From positions 1 to 44,203 of the forward strand of contig JAIRVY010000028.1 of the NCBI GenBank assembly GCA_031253655.1: a stretch of DNA of 44,203 nucleotides, read 5' to 3'. Below, in pieces: positions 15,535 to 23,620 of the stretch. The notes under the pieces were generated by a model. That model was not told the DNA's origin and did no database searches. It saw only the letters and a program-made list of their open reading frames with translations. A program made the position numbers and the translations under genes. The number at the start of each line of letters is the position of its first letter. Within the stretch, counting starts at the first letter, position 1. The DNA comes from Bacteroidales bacterium (GTDB taxonomy: Bacteria > Bacteroidota > Bacteroidia > Bacteroidales > WCHB1-69).

Positions 15535-17346
15535 TTACATTTTCTCCGGCACCTCAATGCCAAATAGTTTCATTGCTCTTTTTATGGTTTGGGCGCAATT
15601 TTCGGCTATTTGCAAACGCAAATTTCGAAGTTGAATAATAGTTTCTTTGAAAATCGGTGTTTCCTGATAGAAACGGTTGAACTCTTTTGCCAATTCAAAT
15701 GTGTAGTTTGCAACAAGAGCGGGATTTAAGGTTTCTGCTGCGTTAGATAATATACTCTCAAAATCATAGAGCAGTTTTAGCAACTCTTTCTCCTGTTTTC
15801 CAAGTTTAAAACCATTAGAAAATGAAATATCTTGGTAAGAAATCTTATGTTCTTCTGCTTTTCTAATCAGTGATTTAATTCTGGCGTAGGTATATTGAAT
15901 AAAAGGCGCAGTATTTCCGTTGAAATCTATTGATTCCTCGGGGTTAAAAAGTATATTTTTCTTAGGGTCAACTTTCAGAATGAAATACTTTAAAGCGCCC
16001 ATTCCCAGCATTTCGTAGAGTTTGCGGGCTTCTTCCTCTTCAAAATCAAATTTTCCAAGTGCTTCTGTGGTGGTTTTTGCTTCCTGAAACATTGCCTCCA
16101 TCAAATCATCTGCATCCACCACCGTTCCTTCTCTCGATTTCATTTTGCCAAAAGGTAATTCCACCATTCCGTAAGACAGATGTTCAATATGGTCACCAAA
16201 ATTTTTATGCAGTTTTTTGCGAAGTATGAGTTTTAAAACTCCAAAATGGTAGTTTTGTTCATTGCCCACTACATAAATCATCTTTTGGGGCTGATAATCA
16301 TTGTATCTCTGTTGGGCAGTACCCAAATCCTGCGTCATATAAACTGAAGTACCGTCTGTACGGAGTAACAGTTTTTCGTCCAATCCTTCCTCCGACAAAT
16401 CTACCCACACCGAACCGTCCAGTTTTTGATAGAAAGCGCCGGTTTTCAATCCCTCTTCAACCATTTCTTTTCCCAAAAGGTAAGTTTCTGATTCATAGTA
16501 AATTTTATCAAAACGAACTCCCAATCTTTGGTATGTTTTATCAAACCCTGCATACACCCAGTTGTTCATTTGCGCCCATATTCTTCTTGTTTCGGGGTCG
16601 TTTTCTTCCCATTTTTGCAGCATCTCCTGCGCTTCTTTAAGTATTTGAGATTTTTTTTGTGCTTCTTCTTCCGAATAACCTTGAGAACCCCATTCGGCAA
16701 TCTCTTTTTTCAATGCCTTATTGAATAAAACATAATATTTTCCCACAAGGTGATCTCCTTTTATTCCCGAACTATCAGGTGTTTCATTATTTCCAAATTT
16801 CAGCCATGCCCACATTGATTTGCAGATATGGATACCGCGGTCGTTCACTAAATTAACGCGAACAATTTTTTTACCGCAAGCTTCCAAAATATTGCCTATC
16901 GCATTCCCCAAAAGATTATTACGAATATGCCCCAGATGCAACGGCTTGTTGGTATTTGGAGAGGAATATTCAACAAGTAGAGACGCTGCAAAACACGTCT
17001 CTACAATTTCGCGTTCTGCAAGAGGTGCGGCATGCCAAGTCTCTACAACTTCGCGTTCTGTAAACCATACCCTATCCCGCAACGAAATATTCAAAAACCC
17101 TTTTATCACATTAAAACCATCGATAAATTCAGGATAATTCTTTACCAATTGTTGTCCAATTTCGTGGGCTAAAAGTTCGGGAGGTCTACCTAACTCTTTT
17201 GTGTATGGAAAAACAACAAAAGTAAAATCGCCTTCAAACTCTTTTTTTGTTTTTTGTATGATGTTGACATCTATCTTAGTTGAAAAGTTATATAGTTCAA
17301 ATAGAGTATTTTGAATATGATTGGCAAGAGTCTGTTGAAGATTCAT
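15535..17346 (-). CDS. argS: Arginyl-tRNA synthetase with a 14-residue tandem duplication before the HIGH motif
   Basis: This class I enzyme of 603 residues charges tRNA-Arg. The N-terminal Add-1 domain spans about 1-90; the catalytic core starts at 'VEYSSPNTNKPLHLGH' with the HIGH-like HLGH at 137-140, and the C-terminal anticodon-binding helices end normally ('MKLFGIEVPEKM'). The KMSKS-equivalent loop reads 'FGKMKSREGT'. Between the two domains, residues about 96-124 contain two tandem copies of a 14-residue unit (EREVVETWHAAPLA then EREIVETCFAASLL). The DNA there is a REP-like palindrome followed by a 42-bp duplication, not ordinary argS sequence. The frame is intact, so the enzyme is probably functional with a longer linker. 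Confidence 0.95.
   Translation of the reverse strand: MNLQQTLANHIQNTLFELYNFSTKIDVNIIQKTKKEFEGDFTFVVFPYTKELGRPPELLAHEIGQQLVKNYPEFIDGFNVIKGFLNISLRDRVWFTEREVVETWHAAPLAEREIVETCFAASLLVEYSSPNTNKPLHLGHIRNNLLGNAIGNILEACGKKIVRVNLVNDRGIHICKSMWAWLKFGNNETPDSSGIKGDHLVGKYYVLFNKALKKEIAEWGSQGYSEEEAQKKSQILKEAQEMLQKWEENDPETRRIWAQMNNWVYAGFDKTYQRLGVRFDKIYYESETYLLGKEMVEEGLKTGAFYQKLDGSVWVDLSEEGLDEKLLLRTDGTSVYMTQDLGTAQQRYNDYQPQKMIYVVGNEQNYHFGVLKLILRKKLHKNFGDHIEHLSYGMVELPFGKMKSREGTVVDADDLMEAMFQEAKTTTEALGKFDFEEEEARKLYEMLGMGALKYFILKVDPKKNILFNPEESIDFNGNTAPFIQYTYARIKSLIRKAEEHKISYQDISFSNGFKLGKQEKELLKLLYDFESILSNAAETLNPALVANYTFELAKEFNRFYQETPIFKETIIQLRNLRLQIAENCAQTIKRAMKLFGIEVPEKM
16977..17060. repeat. REP-like palindrome plus 42-bp tandem duplication inside argS
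   Basis: GTAGAGACG (16977-16985) and CGTCTCTAC (16996-17004) form a perfect 9-bp inverted repeat with a 10-base loop. The right arm begins a 42-bp unit (16997-17038) that repeats from 17039, starting again with GTCTCTACAA and TTCGCGTTCTG. Forty-two is a multiple of three, so argS stays in frame. The right arm CGTCTCTAC recurs at 23751-23759. Confidence 0.8.
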
Positions 17347-17357
17347 TGTATATTGTA

Positions 17358-18683
17358 TTAATTATTTTGCAGTGATTCAAAGACTTCAAAAAGTTCGTCA
17401 AGCGGAAATTGACGTGCAACAATGCGGTGCTTTTTGTTCAAAATAAAAATAGCAGGAGTGTCATAAATATTAAAATAATCAGTAGCGTCGTAATTGGGAG
17501 CTTCCACAGCATAACTGGTGTTAATCCATAAATAATACTCTTTACTAAATTTCACCCATCTGTCGTAATCTTCTGTAACCGAGCAGGCAAGCACTTCGAA
17601 ATGGTACAGGGTATGGTACTTGGAGTAGAACTCATACAAAATGGGCGTATATTCAGTACAATGTTCACAATCGGGGTCCCAGAACCAAAGAACAATAAAC
17701 TCAGCCTTGATTTCGGCAGTTGAGATTTTAACATTCTCTTTGGTATAGGATTCAAAAACAGGTGCTAATTCACCTACTAAGGTCTTTCTTTTTCTATCGG
17801 CAACCCTTTTAAAAACAGCTACTTCCGAAGCAGAAATAAAAGTGGATTGGGTAATTTTTGAAATGTAGTTATCAACAAGATAGATAAACACTTCATCAAA
17901 TTTAGGTTCGGCATTGATATACAAATGGATTAATTTTTTCAGATAGAAATCACATACATCTAACTGTTCAGGTGAAGAATTTTCGTTTAAAATGCGTTGA
18001 AACAGATTCTCAACGCTATTAATAACATTACTTGCGGTTTGTGGATAGAGTGATTCTATAAAAAACTCCCTCAAATCAATATCCAAAGGGGTGTACATTA
18101 ATCGGGTGTCTTTAAAATCCACATTGTCGTAGAAATGTTCAATCAAAAATTGATAGTATCGCTGTGCTGCACCTTCACGTCCTTCGTGGCTGCCCCAGTT
18201 GAAAGAGGGTACGTGAACAGGAATAAATTGTGCAGTGATATATTTGCTTAGCAACGCTTCAGGGGAGGTATATTGATACACTCTCAGGTCGTTTCCAGCC
18301 CATAAATCGTTTTTAAATTGCTGATAAACAAGATTTTCTTCTGAACCCTTGAACTTTGTTCCCTCTTCGGTTTCTTCAATAGTAAATTTTCTGTTTTGTT
18401 CCACAATAAACTCTAATAACGTTGTCCCGTTATTTGTTTTGATGTAATAAAACCCATCGGGTAAGATTTGTTTTGAATGTGAAAAAACATATCCTTTTTT
18501 CGAGTATTTTGCACTGTCCACTTTATAGGGTACATTCCCATAAATCCCGGTAAGATAGAGATATTTGTCGTTCACATTTTGGGTTTTATACAAGATGTTG
18601 TATCCTTGAGAAAAAGCGGAAAAGGAAATAAAAGAAGCGCATAATAGTACAAAAGCGCACAGAACAGAGGTATTATTCTTCAT
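17358..18683 (-). CDS. Secreted thioredoxin-like protein with DUF4369/DUF5106 region (TlpA-type)
   Basis: The protein of 441 residues has a signal peptide (cleavage near 'SFSAFSQG', residue 26), an N-terminal DUF4369-like beta domain to about 120, an alpha-helical DUF5106-like middle, and a C-terminal thioredoxin fold from about 303 ('GELAPVFESYT'). The redox motif is C-E-H-C at 339-342 in 'LWFWDPDCEHC', and the cis-Pro is in 'YDTPAIFILNK'. Such proteins act in the periplasm as thiol-disulfide reductases; the partner is unknown. The gene is 11 bases upstream of argS, so a shared transcript is likely, and is divergent from the radical SAM gene. Confidence 0.88.
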   Translation of the reverse strand: MKNNTSVLCAFVLLCASFISFSAFSQGYNILYKTQNVNDKYLYLTGIYGNVPYKVDSAKYSKKGYVFSHSKQILPDGFYYIKTNNGTTLLEFIVEQNRKFTIEETEEGTKFKGSEENLVYQQFKNDLWAGNDLRVYQYTSPEALLSKYITAQFIPVHVPSFNWGSHEGREGAAQRYYQFLIEHFYDNVDFKDTRLMYTPLDIDLREFFIESLYPQTASNVINSVENLFQRILNENSSPEQLDVCDFYLKKLIHLYINAEPKFDEVFIYLVDNYISKITQSTFISASEVAVFKRVADRKRKTLVGELAPVFESYTKENVKISTAEIKAEFIVLWFWDPDCEHCTEYTPILYEFYSKYHTLYHFEVLACSVTEDYDRWVKFSKEYYLWINTSYAVEAPNYDATDYFNIYDTPAIFILNKKHRIVARQFPLDELFEVFESLQNN

Positions 18684-18725
18684 TTAATATTAATTTGCGG
18701 CGAAATAACAATTTTTTCTCAGATT

Positions 18726-19643
18726 GTGAAACCCTATTATTCATATAAAGATTTTTTAACAAACCAATTCGGGGCAAGAATACAGAAACTTGCTATTGAT
18801 GCAGGTTTTACCTGCCCAAACCGAGACGGAAACGTTGGTTTAAACGGTTGCTCATATTGTGATAATAGGGCTTTCAAACCCTCTTATTGTACGAATCTAA
18901 AACCTGTAAAACAACAATTGGAAGAGGGGATTATTTTTCACAAAAACAGGTATCGCAGAGCGGATGCATATTTGGCATATTTTCAAGCATTTTCAAATAG
19001 TTATGCCTCGTTGGACGAATTAATACAGATTTATCAACCTGCAATTGAACATGCTGAAATTAAAGGGATTGTCATTGGTACGCGCCCAGATTGTTTAGAA
19101 GAGAAAAAGTTGGATTATTTTGCAGAATTAGCCCAAAAAATGTTTGTTTCCATCGAAATTGGTATTGAATCTATTCACGATGAAACGTTACGAAGAATTA
19201 ATAGGGGACATAATTTTCAATGTGCGGTGGATTGTTTAAAAAAGATGAAAGAGAGAAACCTTCACGCAGGCGCTCATTTTATTTTCGGACTACCCGGCGA
19301 AATACCGGAAATGTGGATTGAAGATGTGAAAACTATTAATAACTTGAACCTCAGTAGCATAAAATTTCATCAATTGCAAATCATTAAAGGCACGGCAATG
19401 GAGTGTGAGTATGAAGAAAATCCTACTCATTTTTTTCCTTTTACCATGGAGAGTTATATTGAATTTATTATTGATTTTGTGGAGAGATTAAACCCCTGTT
19501 TTGCTATTGAGCGTTTTGCTGGCGAGGTTCCACTACGGTATTTGGCAGTAAATAATTGGGGAACAATCAGGTATGATGTGGTATTGCAGAGAATCATTAA
19601 AGAATTTATAAAAAGGGATACATGGCAAGGGAAGTATATGTAA
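18726..19643 (+). CDS. Radical SAM protein, YhcC/TIGR01212 family
   Basis: The gene appears to start at a GTG (18726), giving MKPYYSYKDF and 305 residues, which matches family starts. The cluster cysteines are Cys30, Cys42 and Cys45 in 'AGFTCPNRDG...GCSYCDN', the spacing seen in the YhcC subgroup. Other family blocks are 'YLAYFQAFSNSYA', 'GIVIGTRPDCL', 'IGIESIHDETLRRINRGH' and 'AGAHFIFGLPGE'. The family is related to Elp3-like radical SAM enzymes; its reaction is not established. It is divergent from the thioredoxin-like gene 42 bases away, and its stop codon begins a seven-base tandem repeat. Confidence 0.9.
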   Translation: MKPYYSYKDFLTNQFGARIQKLAIDAGFTCPNRDGNVGLNGCSYCDNRAFKPSYCTNLKPVKQQLEEGIIFHKNRYRRADAYLAYFQAFSNSYASLDELIQIYQPAIEHAEIKGIVIGTRPDCLEEKKLDYFAELAQKMFVSIEIGIESIHDETLRRINRGHNFQCAVDCLKKMKERNLHAGAHFIFGLPGEIPEMWIEDVKTINNLNLSSIKFHQLQIIKGTAMECEYEENPTHFFPFTMESYIEFIIDFVERLNPCFAIERFAGEVPLRYLAVNNWGTIRYDVVLQRIIKEFIKRDTWQGKYM

Positions 19644-19682
19644 CTTGTTGCATGTCACTTGTTACTTGTCACTCATTAATAG
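19641..19682. repeat. 7-bp tandem repeat after the radical SAM gene
   Basis: The stop codon begins the first unit: TAACTTG, TTGCATG, TCACTTG, TTACTTG and TCACTCA follow in register from 19641, ending with TTAATAG. This fills most of the 60-base convergent gap. No hairpin or T-run terminator was seen. Confidence 0.65.
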
Positions 19683-19703
19683 TTTAATCCACATTGAGCG
19701 GAA

Positions 19704-21488
19704 TTATTTCTTCGCTTTCTTCAAACTTTCGTCTCCAAAGGAATAAGTAACGCCCGCAATGGCATTAAACCCCAGGTTATTAAACCCATAGTATTTTGCA
19801 AAATGCTGAAATCCAATATTATTTACTGTGGCAAAACAGGAAAAACGTTTGGAAACCAAATATTCAAACCCTACACCAAAGTTTAAAACGGGGTTCATTT
19901 TTTCAGTTTGGTAAAATAAGTTATTTTCAGCATCAAGGTACTGTACTAAGGCATAACTGCCAAATCCCATCTTCATATTCAAGTCGAAAATAAACTTCTT
20001 TTTCAAATAATACTTTCCCGAAAAGGCCACTTCCCATTCCGGTTTGTACCAGGGGACTTCAATATTCGCCAAGTTAAAATATCCCCAATAATTGCCCTCC
20101 AGATTCAAATATATTTTATCCACTACTTGCCAGTTTAGATTGGCACAAACATTTAACAATTGCAAATCGGCATACACTACATTAAACTGGTTTTTGAGCC
20201 TTGAGGCAGTATCTAAAAAGAAAAACACCATATCTTTCGTGTTTGAGAAACGGGTAGAAATATGGTAATTCAGTTTTTTTACCAAGTTTCCCTTCACGCC
20301 GCCAAAAACACTGAGTTGGGTCTTTGTAAAATGCAATGAATCCTGACCGGTTTTCAAGAAGGGATTCTCATAGAGTAAATCTTTGAGAGAGTTGTACTTA
20401 GTATTTCCATCCACACCGGCATATATACTCAATATGCCCGGCACTAAACCCAATTGCACTTCTGCCACCGGAAACACAGGGCATTGTACTCTATCTTGAG
20501 GATAATATGTTCTAAAACTTTTAATAATCGGAATTCCTATCCCCAGACGAATATAATATTCTCTTACAGAAAACTTTGCAGAGGGAATAAATTCAGTTTG
20601 AAGGCTGTATCTTGTAAAATTTGGCCAAGAATCGAGAATCGTTTGTGTATTACTCCAGTTGTGAATATAATTATCAAAATTAATATCTAATTGTGGTCGG
20701 AGAAGCCCGTTAAGTTGTTTAAAAACAATGTCATAAACAAAATTAGAGACTATTCCTATATGATTTTCCTTATTGGCTTGATATGTGGTAACAAAATCAT
20801 AACTCAAGCGTACATCTTGTTTAAGTTTCGCATCTTCGGGCACATAATTAGAGCGTAATCCTATTTCTGCACCTACGTGATGGAAATTGTTTTTCAAATT
20901 GTATCTTTCCGATTTATCATAGAGAATGGCCGGGAATCCGTAGCGTTTGTCAAATCCATACAGATGGGCTACCTTGTGGTTATAATCAACGGAGGTATAG
21001 AGAGTTTGGTTTTTAAAGAACGTATTGAGAAACAGGTGGGTACGGGTATCGCTAAAGGGGGCATAAGCAAAATTCTTCATCTTCTCTCCGATGGGTCGCG
21101 CCCAACCGGAGATATGGTTCACGTTCAGTCCGTAAGAAAATTTGGAATTATCGAAATTATGGATACATAGTTCGCCGAGAGGGGTGAGCGGGTATCCAAA
21201 ACCCACTTTGAGAAAATTCCGATAGAGTTTTTTCATCACTTCTTCGGGGAGTTTCAACGGTTTGATAGGAGTGGGAGAAAAAGTAAGGTCGATAGTTTGC
21301 GGAACAATCTCATATTCCACTTCCGGCAATTCCGGAGTTTCTTCGGGAATTACTGCCGGTTGCGATATCTTATGGAAATTTTGAATTTTAGGGGTAAACT
21401 CCAAGCGAAATCGCGCAGAATCAATAGGTTGCGAAAATGCAATACCTATAAATAATAAACAAATTGTAATTACAGAAATTTTTTTCAT
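19704..21488 (-). CDS. Outer-membrane beta-barrel protein (TonB-receptor-like barrel, no plug seen)
   Basis: From the ATG at 21488 the protein is 594 residues with a signal peptide (MKKISVITICLLFIGIAFSQ); an ATG 12 bases upstream is less likely. Residues about 45-85 are Pro- and Glu-rich ('EETPELPEVEYEIVPQTIDL'), then aromatic-rich amphipathic strands run to the C-terminus. The phrase 'LKVGFGYPLTPLGELCIHNF' begins the barrel. It has the look of Bacteroidota TonB-dependent-receptor-like barrels lacking the plug and carboxypeptidase-like domains. No substrate can be inferred. It is divergent from the DUF2851 gene. Confidence 0.75.
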   Translation of the reverse strand: MKKISVITICLLFIGIAFSQPIDSARFRLEFTPKIQNFHKISQPAVIPEETPELPEVEYEIVPQTIDLTFSPTPIKPLKLPEEVMKKLYRNFLKVGFGYPLTPLGELCIHNFDNSKFSYGLNVNHISGWARPIGEKMKNFAYAPFSDTRTHLFLNTFFKNQTLYTSVDYNHKVAHLYGFDKRYGFPAILYDKSERYNLKNNFHHVGAEIGLRSNYVPEDAKLKQDVRLSYDFVTTYQANKENHIGIVSNFVYDIVFKQLNGLLRPQLDINFDNYIHNWSNTQTILDSWPNFTRYSLQTEFIPSAKFSVREYYIRLGIGIPIIKSFRTYYPQDRVQCPVFPVAEVQLGLVPGILSIYAGVDGNTKYNSLKDLLYENPFLKTGQDSLHFTKTQLSVFGGVKGNLVKKLNYHISTRFSNTKDMVFFFLDTASRLKNQFNVVYADLQLLNVCANLNWQVVDKIYLNLEGNYWGYFNLANIEVPWYKPEWEVAFSGKYYLKKKFIFDLNMKMGFGSYALVQYLDAENNLFYQTEKMNPVLNFGVGFEYLVSKRFSCFATVNNIGFQHFAKYYGFNNLGFNAIAGVTYSFGDESLKKAKK

Positions 21489-21507
21489 AAAAAAATGCAT
21501 TTGCCTC

Positions 21508-21538
21508 TTGACAAACGTAATTTTCTAACATATATTTG
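21508..21538 (+). promoter_or_regulatory. Predicted promoter for the DUF2851 gene
   Basis: A TTG at 21508-21510 and TATATTTG at 21531-21538 are separated by 20 bases, close to the Bacteroidota -33/-7 arrangement. The ATG is 44 bases further on. On the opposite strand TACGTTTG (21519-21512) may serve the divergent barrel gene. Confidence 0.6.
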
Positions 21539-21582
21539 CGCGACATCAAAAAAAGACTAATTATTAACTAAATCAACTCGTA

Positions 21583-22860
21583 ATGATTGCGGAAAAACTG
21601 CTGCATTATATTTGGAAAAACCAATGGTTTGCCAAAGAAGACCTTAAAACGGTTCAAAATCAATTACTTATAATTCATCATCAAGGCTTTCCACATCAGG
21701 ATGCGGGTCCCGATTTTAAACAGGGCATCTTAAAGATAGATGACGTAACCTGGGCGGGAAATATTGAAATTCACGTCCACTCTTCCGATTGGTATAAACA
21801 TCAACATCAAAATGATAAGAAATATAACTCGGTAATTCTACACGTGGTTTACGAGCACGATCAAAGTGTTTTCATTGAGCAAAATACGCAGTTGCCCACT
21901 TTGGAGTTCAAGCCATTAATTTCCTCACAATTATTACTACGTTATGCACAACTTATGAACTCTCCGAGTCCACTTCCCTGTAAGGCATATATTGAAAAAA
22001 TACCCGCATTAACCATTCAAGCGTTTTTAACGCGGTTAACATTCGATAGATTAATAAGAAAACAATCGCAAATATTTGAAATTCTGCATTCTTTTTCGGA
22101 AGATTGGGAACAGACAATGTTTTATCTTTTATGCCAAAGTTTTGGATTTAAGACCAACGCGCCTGCCTTTGAGATGTTGGGAAAAACACTGCCCTACAAA
22201 ATCTTAAAAAAACACACCGATTCTCATTTACAGGTGGCGGCATTAATTTTCGGACAGGCAGGGATGTTGGACGAGGAACTGGAAGATGATTATTTTCAGT
22301 TGCTACAAAACGAATATTTGTATATCAGAACAAAATACCGACTTCTCCCTATTGATGTAAAATGCTGGAATCTACTGCGATTGCGCCCACGTAATTTCCC
22401 GTGTATTCGTTTGGCACAATTGGCAGAGATTATTTACAATCACCCTCAACTGCTTTCAAAAGTAATTACTCCCAATACACTTGAATATTTTCAGAAACTG
22501 TTTATTCATAAGCTCAATAACTATTGGGATACCCATTATTATTTTGGAAAAACAAGTGAGAAGCAGGATAAAAGAATGGGAGATAGGAGTTGTCAGTTGT
22601 TAATGATTAATGGATTGGTTCCTTTTCTTTATGCCTACAGTACATTCACCGGAAATGAAAAACTTCAGGGACACAGTATGCAGTTACTTGAATTTCTACC
22701 ATTTGAAGAAAATCATATTACCAAAAAGTATCAAGAATGCGGTTTTTGTGTCAAACAAGCAAGCAACTCTCAGGCATTGTTGGAATTGCATCGTGAGTAT
22801 TGTGAAAAGAAACGTTGTGTTGAGTGCGTAGTAGGGCAAAAAGCGATGACAATGAACTAG
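21583..22860 (+). CDS. DUF2851 family protein
   Basis: This 425-residue cytoplasmic protein begins 'EKLLHYIWKNQWF' and carries the family signature 'DAGPDFKQGILKIDDVTWAGNIEIHVHSSDW' followed by 'HQHQNDKKYNSVILHVVY' (about 46-95). The C-terminus has a conserved Cys cluster ('CGFCVKQAS', 'CEKKRCVECVVG'), possibly metal-binding. DUF2851 has no established function. The GPDF, W-x-G-N-x-E-x-H spacing recalls a PD-(D/E)XK nuclease core, which is my inference from pattern only. The middle is helical. It is a single gene with its own promoter; the next gene also has one. Confidence 0.88.
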   Translation: MIAEKLLHYIWKNQWFAKEDLKTVQNQLLIIHHQGFPHQDAGPDFKQGILKIDDVTWAGNIEIHVHSSDWYKHQHQNDKKYNSVILHVVYEHDQSVFIEQNTQLPTLEFKPLISSQLLLRYAQLMNSPSPLPCKAYIEKIPALTIQAFLTRLTFDRLIRKQSQIFEILHSFSEDWEQTMFYLLCQSFGFKTNAPAFEMLGKTLPYKILKKHTDSHLQVAALIFGQAGMLDEELEDDYFQLLQNEYLYIRTKYRLLPIDVKCWNLLRLRPRNFPCIRLAQLAEIIYNHPQLLSKVITPNTLEYFQKLFIHKLNNYWDTHYYFGKTSEKQDKRMGDRSCQLLMINGLVPFLYAYSTFTGNEKLQGHSMQLLEFLPFEENHITKKYQECGFCVKQASNSQALLELHREYCEKKRCVECVVGQKAMTMN

Positions 22861-22875
22861 GAATTGAAAATGTGA

Positions 22876-22905
22876 TTGTGGTTCAAAAAAATAATCATAT
22901 TTTCG
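22876..22905 (+). promoter_or_regulatory. Predicted promoter for the small outer-membrane protein gene
   Basis: A TTG at 22876-22878 is followed after 19 bases by TATTTTCG at 22898-22905, a one-base variant of TAnnTTTG. The ATG follows at 22927. Confidence 0.4.
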
Positions 22906-22926
22906 CGGAGTTGAATTAATATATCA

Positions 22927-23610
22927 ATGAATATAAAAAAAACAGTTTTATTTCTCTTATCTTGTTTCTTCCCTTTCTTCGCTATATCGCAAGAATCAAA
23001 TTCTTCAAAATCGTGGAGTTACAAAGGTTATTCCGGTGGAATGTTTGTGCATACGGGGTATATGCAAAGCAAGAAGTTTTCGGTTTTTGATATAAAAAAC
23101 AACGAAATAGAAATGCAAATTAAGGGAGCAACTTTTGGACTTGGGGGCAAAATGGGAGTTTTTCTTCACCGTAATTTTCGGGTGGGTGCTGAAGGATATT
23201 TTTCTACTTGTAAATATAATTCAGGGAAATATATGAATCAGTTGATTACTGAAAAGGGCAGTTGCAGAATAGGGTGGGGAGGTGTTACTTTCGATCTCCT
23301 TTTTCCTGTTAAGAAATTTGCTCCTTTTATGGGCGTAACTATTGGTGGTGGTAGTGCTAAACATTTGATTTTCATAGAACGAAAACATAACAATCACGTG
23401 GCTACACCTATTGTACATTTTAGCAATCCGCTTATCATTATCAATCCTGCCATTGGTGCAGAGTTTTTTGCCACAAAAAGGATAAGCCTTCTGCTCAAAT
23501 TAGACTATATGTTTAATGTCCAACAAAATAAATTACCTTCTTTAACCAACAATACTTACCCGCGTGGGGTAAGATTATACTTCGGAATCCATTTTTACCA
23601 TAAAAAGTAA
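22927..23610 (+). CDS. Small outer-membrane beta-barrel protein, function unknown
   Basis: This 227-residue protein has a signal peptide (MNIKKTVLFLLSCFFPFFAISQ) and then about eight glycine- and aromatic-rich strands ('GYSGGMFVHTGYMQ', 'IKGATFGLGGKMGVFLHRNFRVGAEGYFS', 'FAPFMGVTIGGGSA', 'NPAIGAEFFATKRISLLLKLDYMF', 'GVRLYFGIHFY'). This is the pattern of an eight-stranded OmpW/OmpX-like barrel with an outward-facing end. I do not recognise a named family. It is followed after 10 bases by the M1 aminopeptidase gene, so both may share the promoter upstream. Confidence 0.7.
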   Translation: MNIKKTVLFLLSCFFPFFAISQESNSSKSWSYKGYSGGMFVHTGYMQSKKFSVFDIKNNEIEMQIKGATFGLGGKMGVFLHRNFRVGAEGYFSTCKYNSGKYMNQLITEKGSCRIGWGGVTFDLLFPVKKFAPFMGVTIGGGSAKHLIFIERKHNNHVATPIVHFSNPLIIINPAIGAEFFATKRISLLLKLDYMFNVQQNKLPSLTNNTYPRGVRLYFGIHFYHKK

Positions 23611-23620
23611 TAATAACAAT

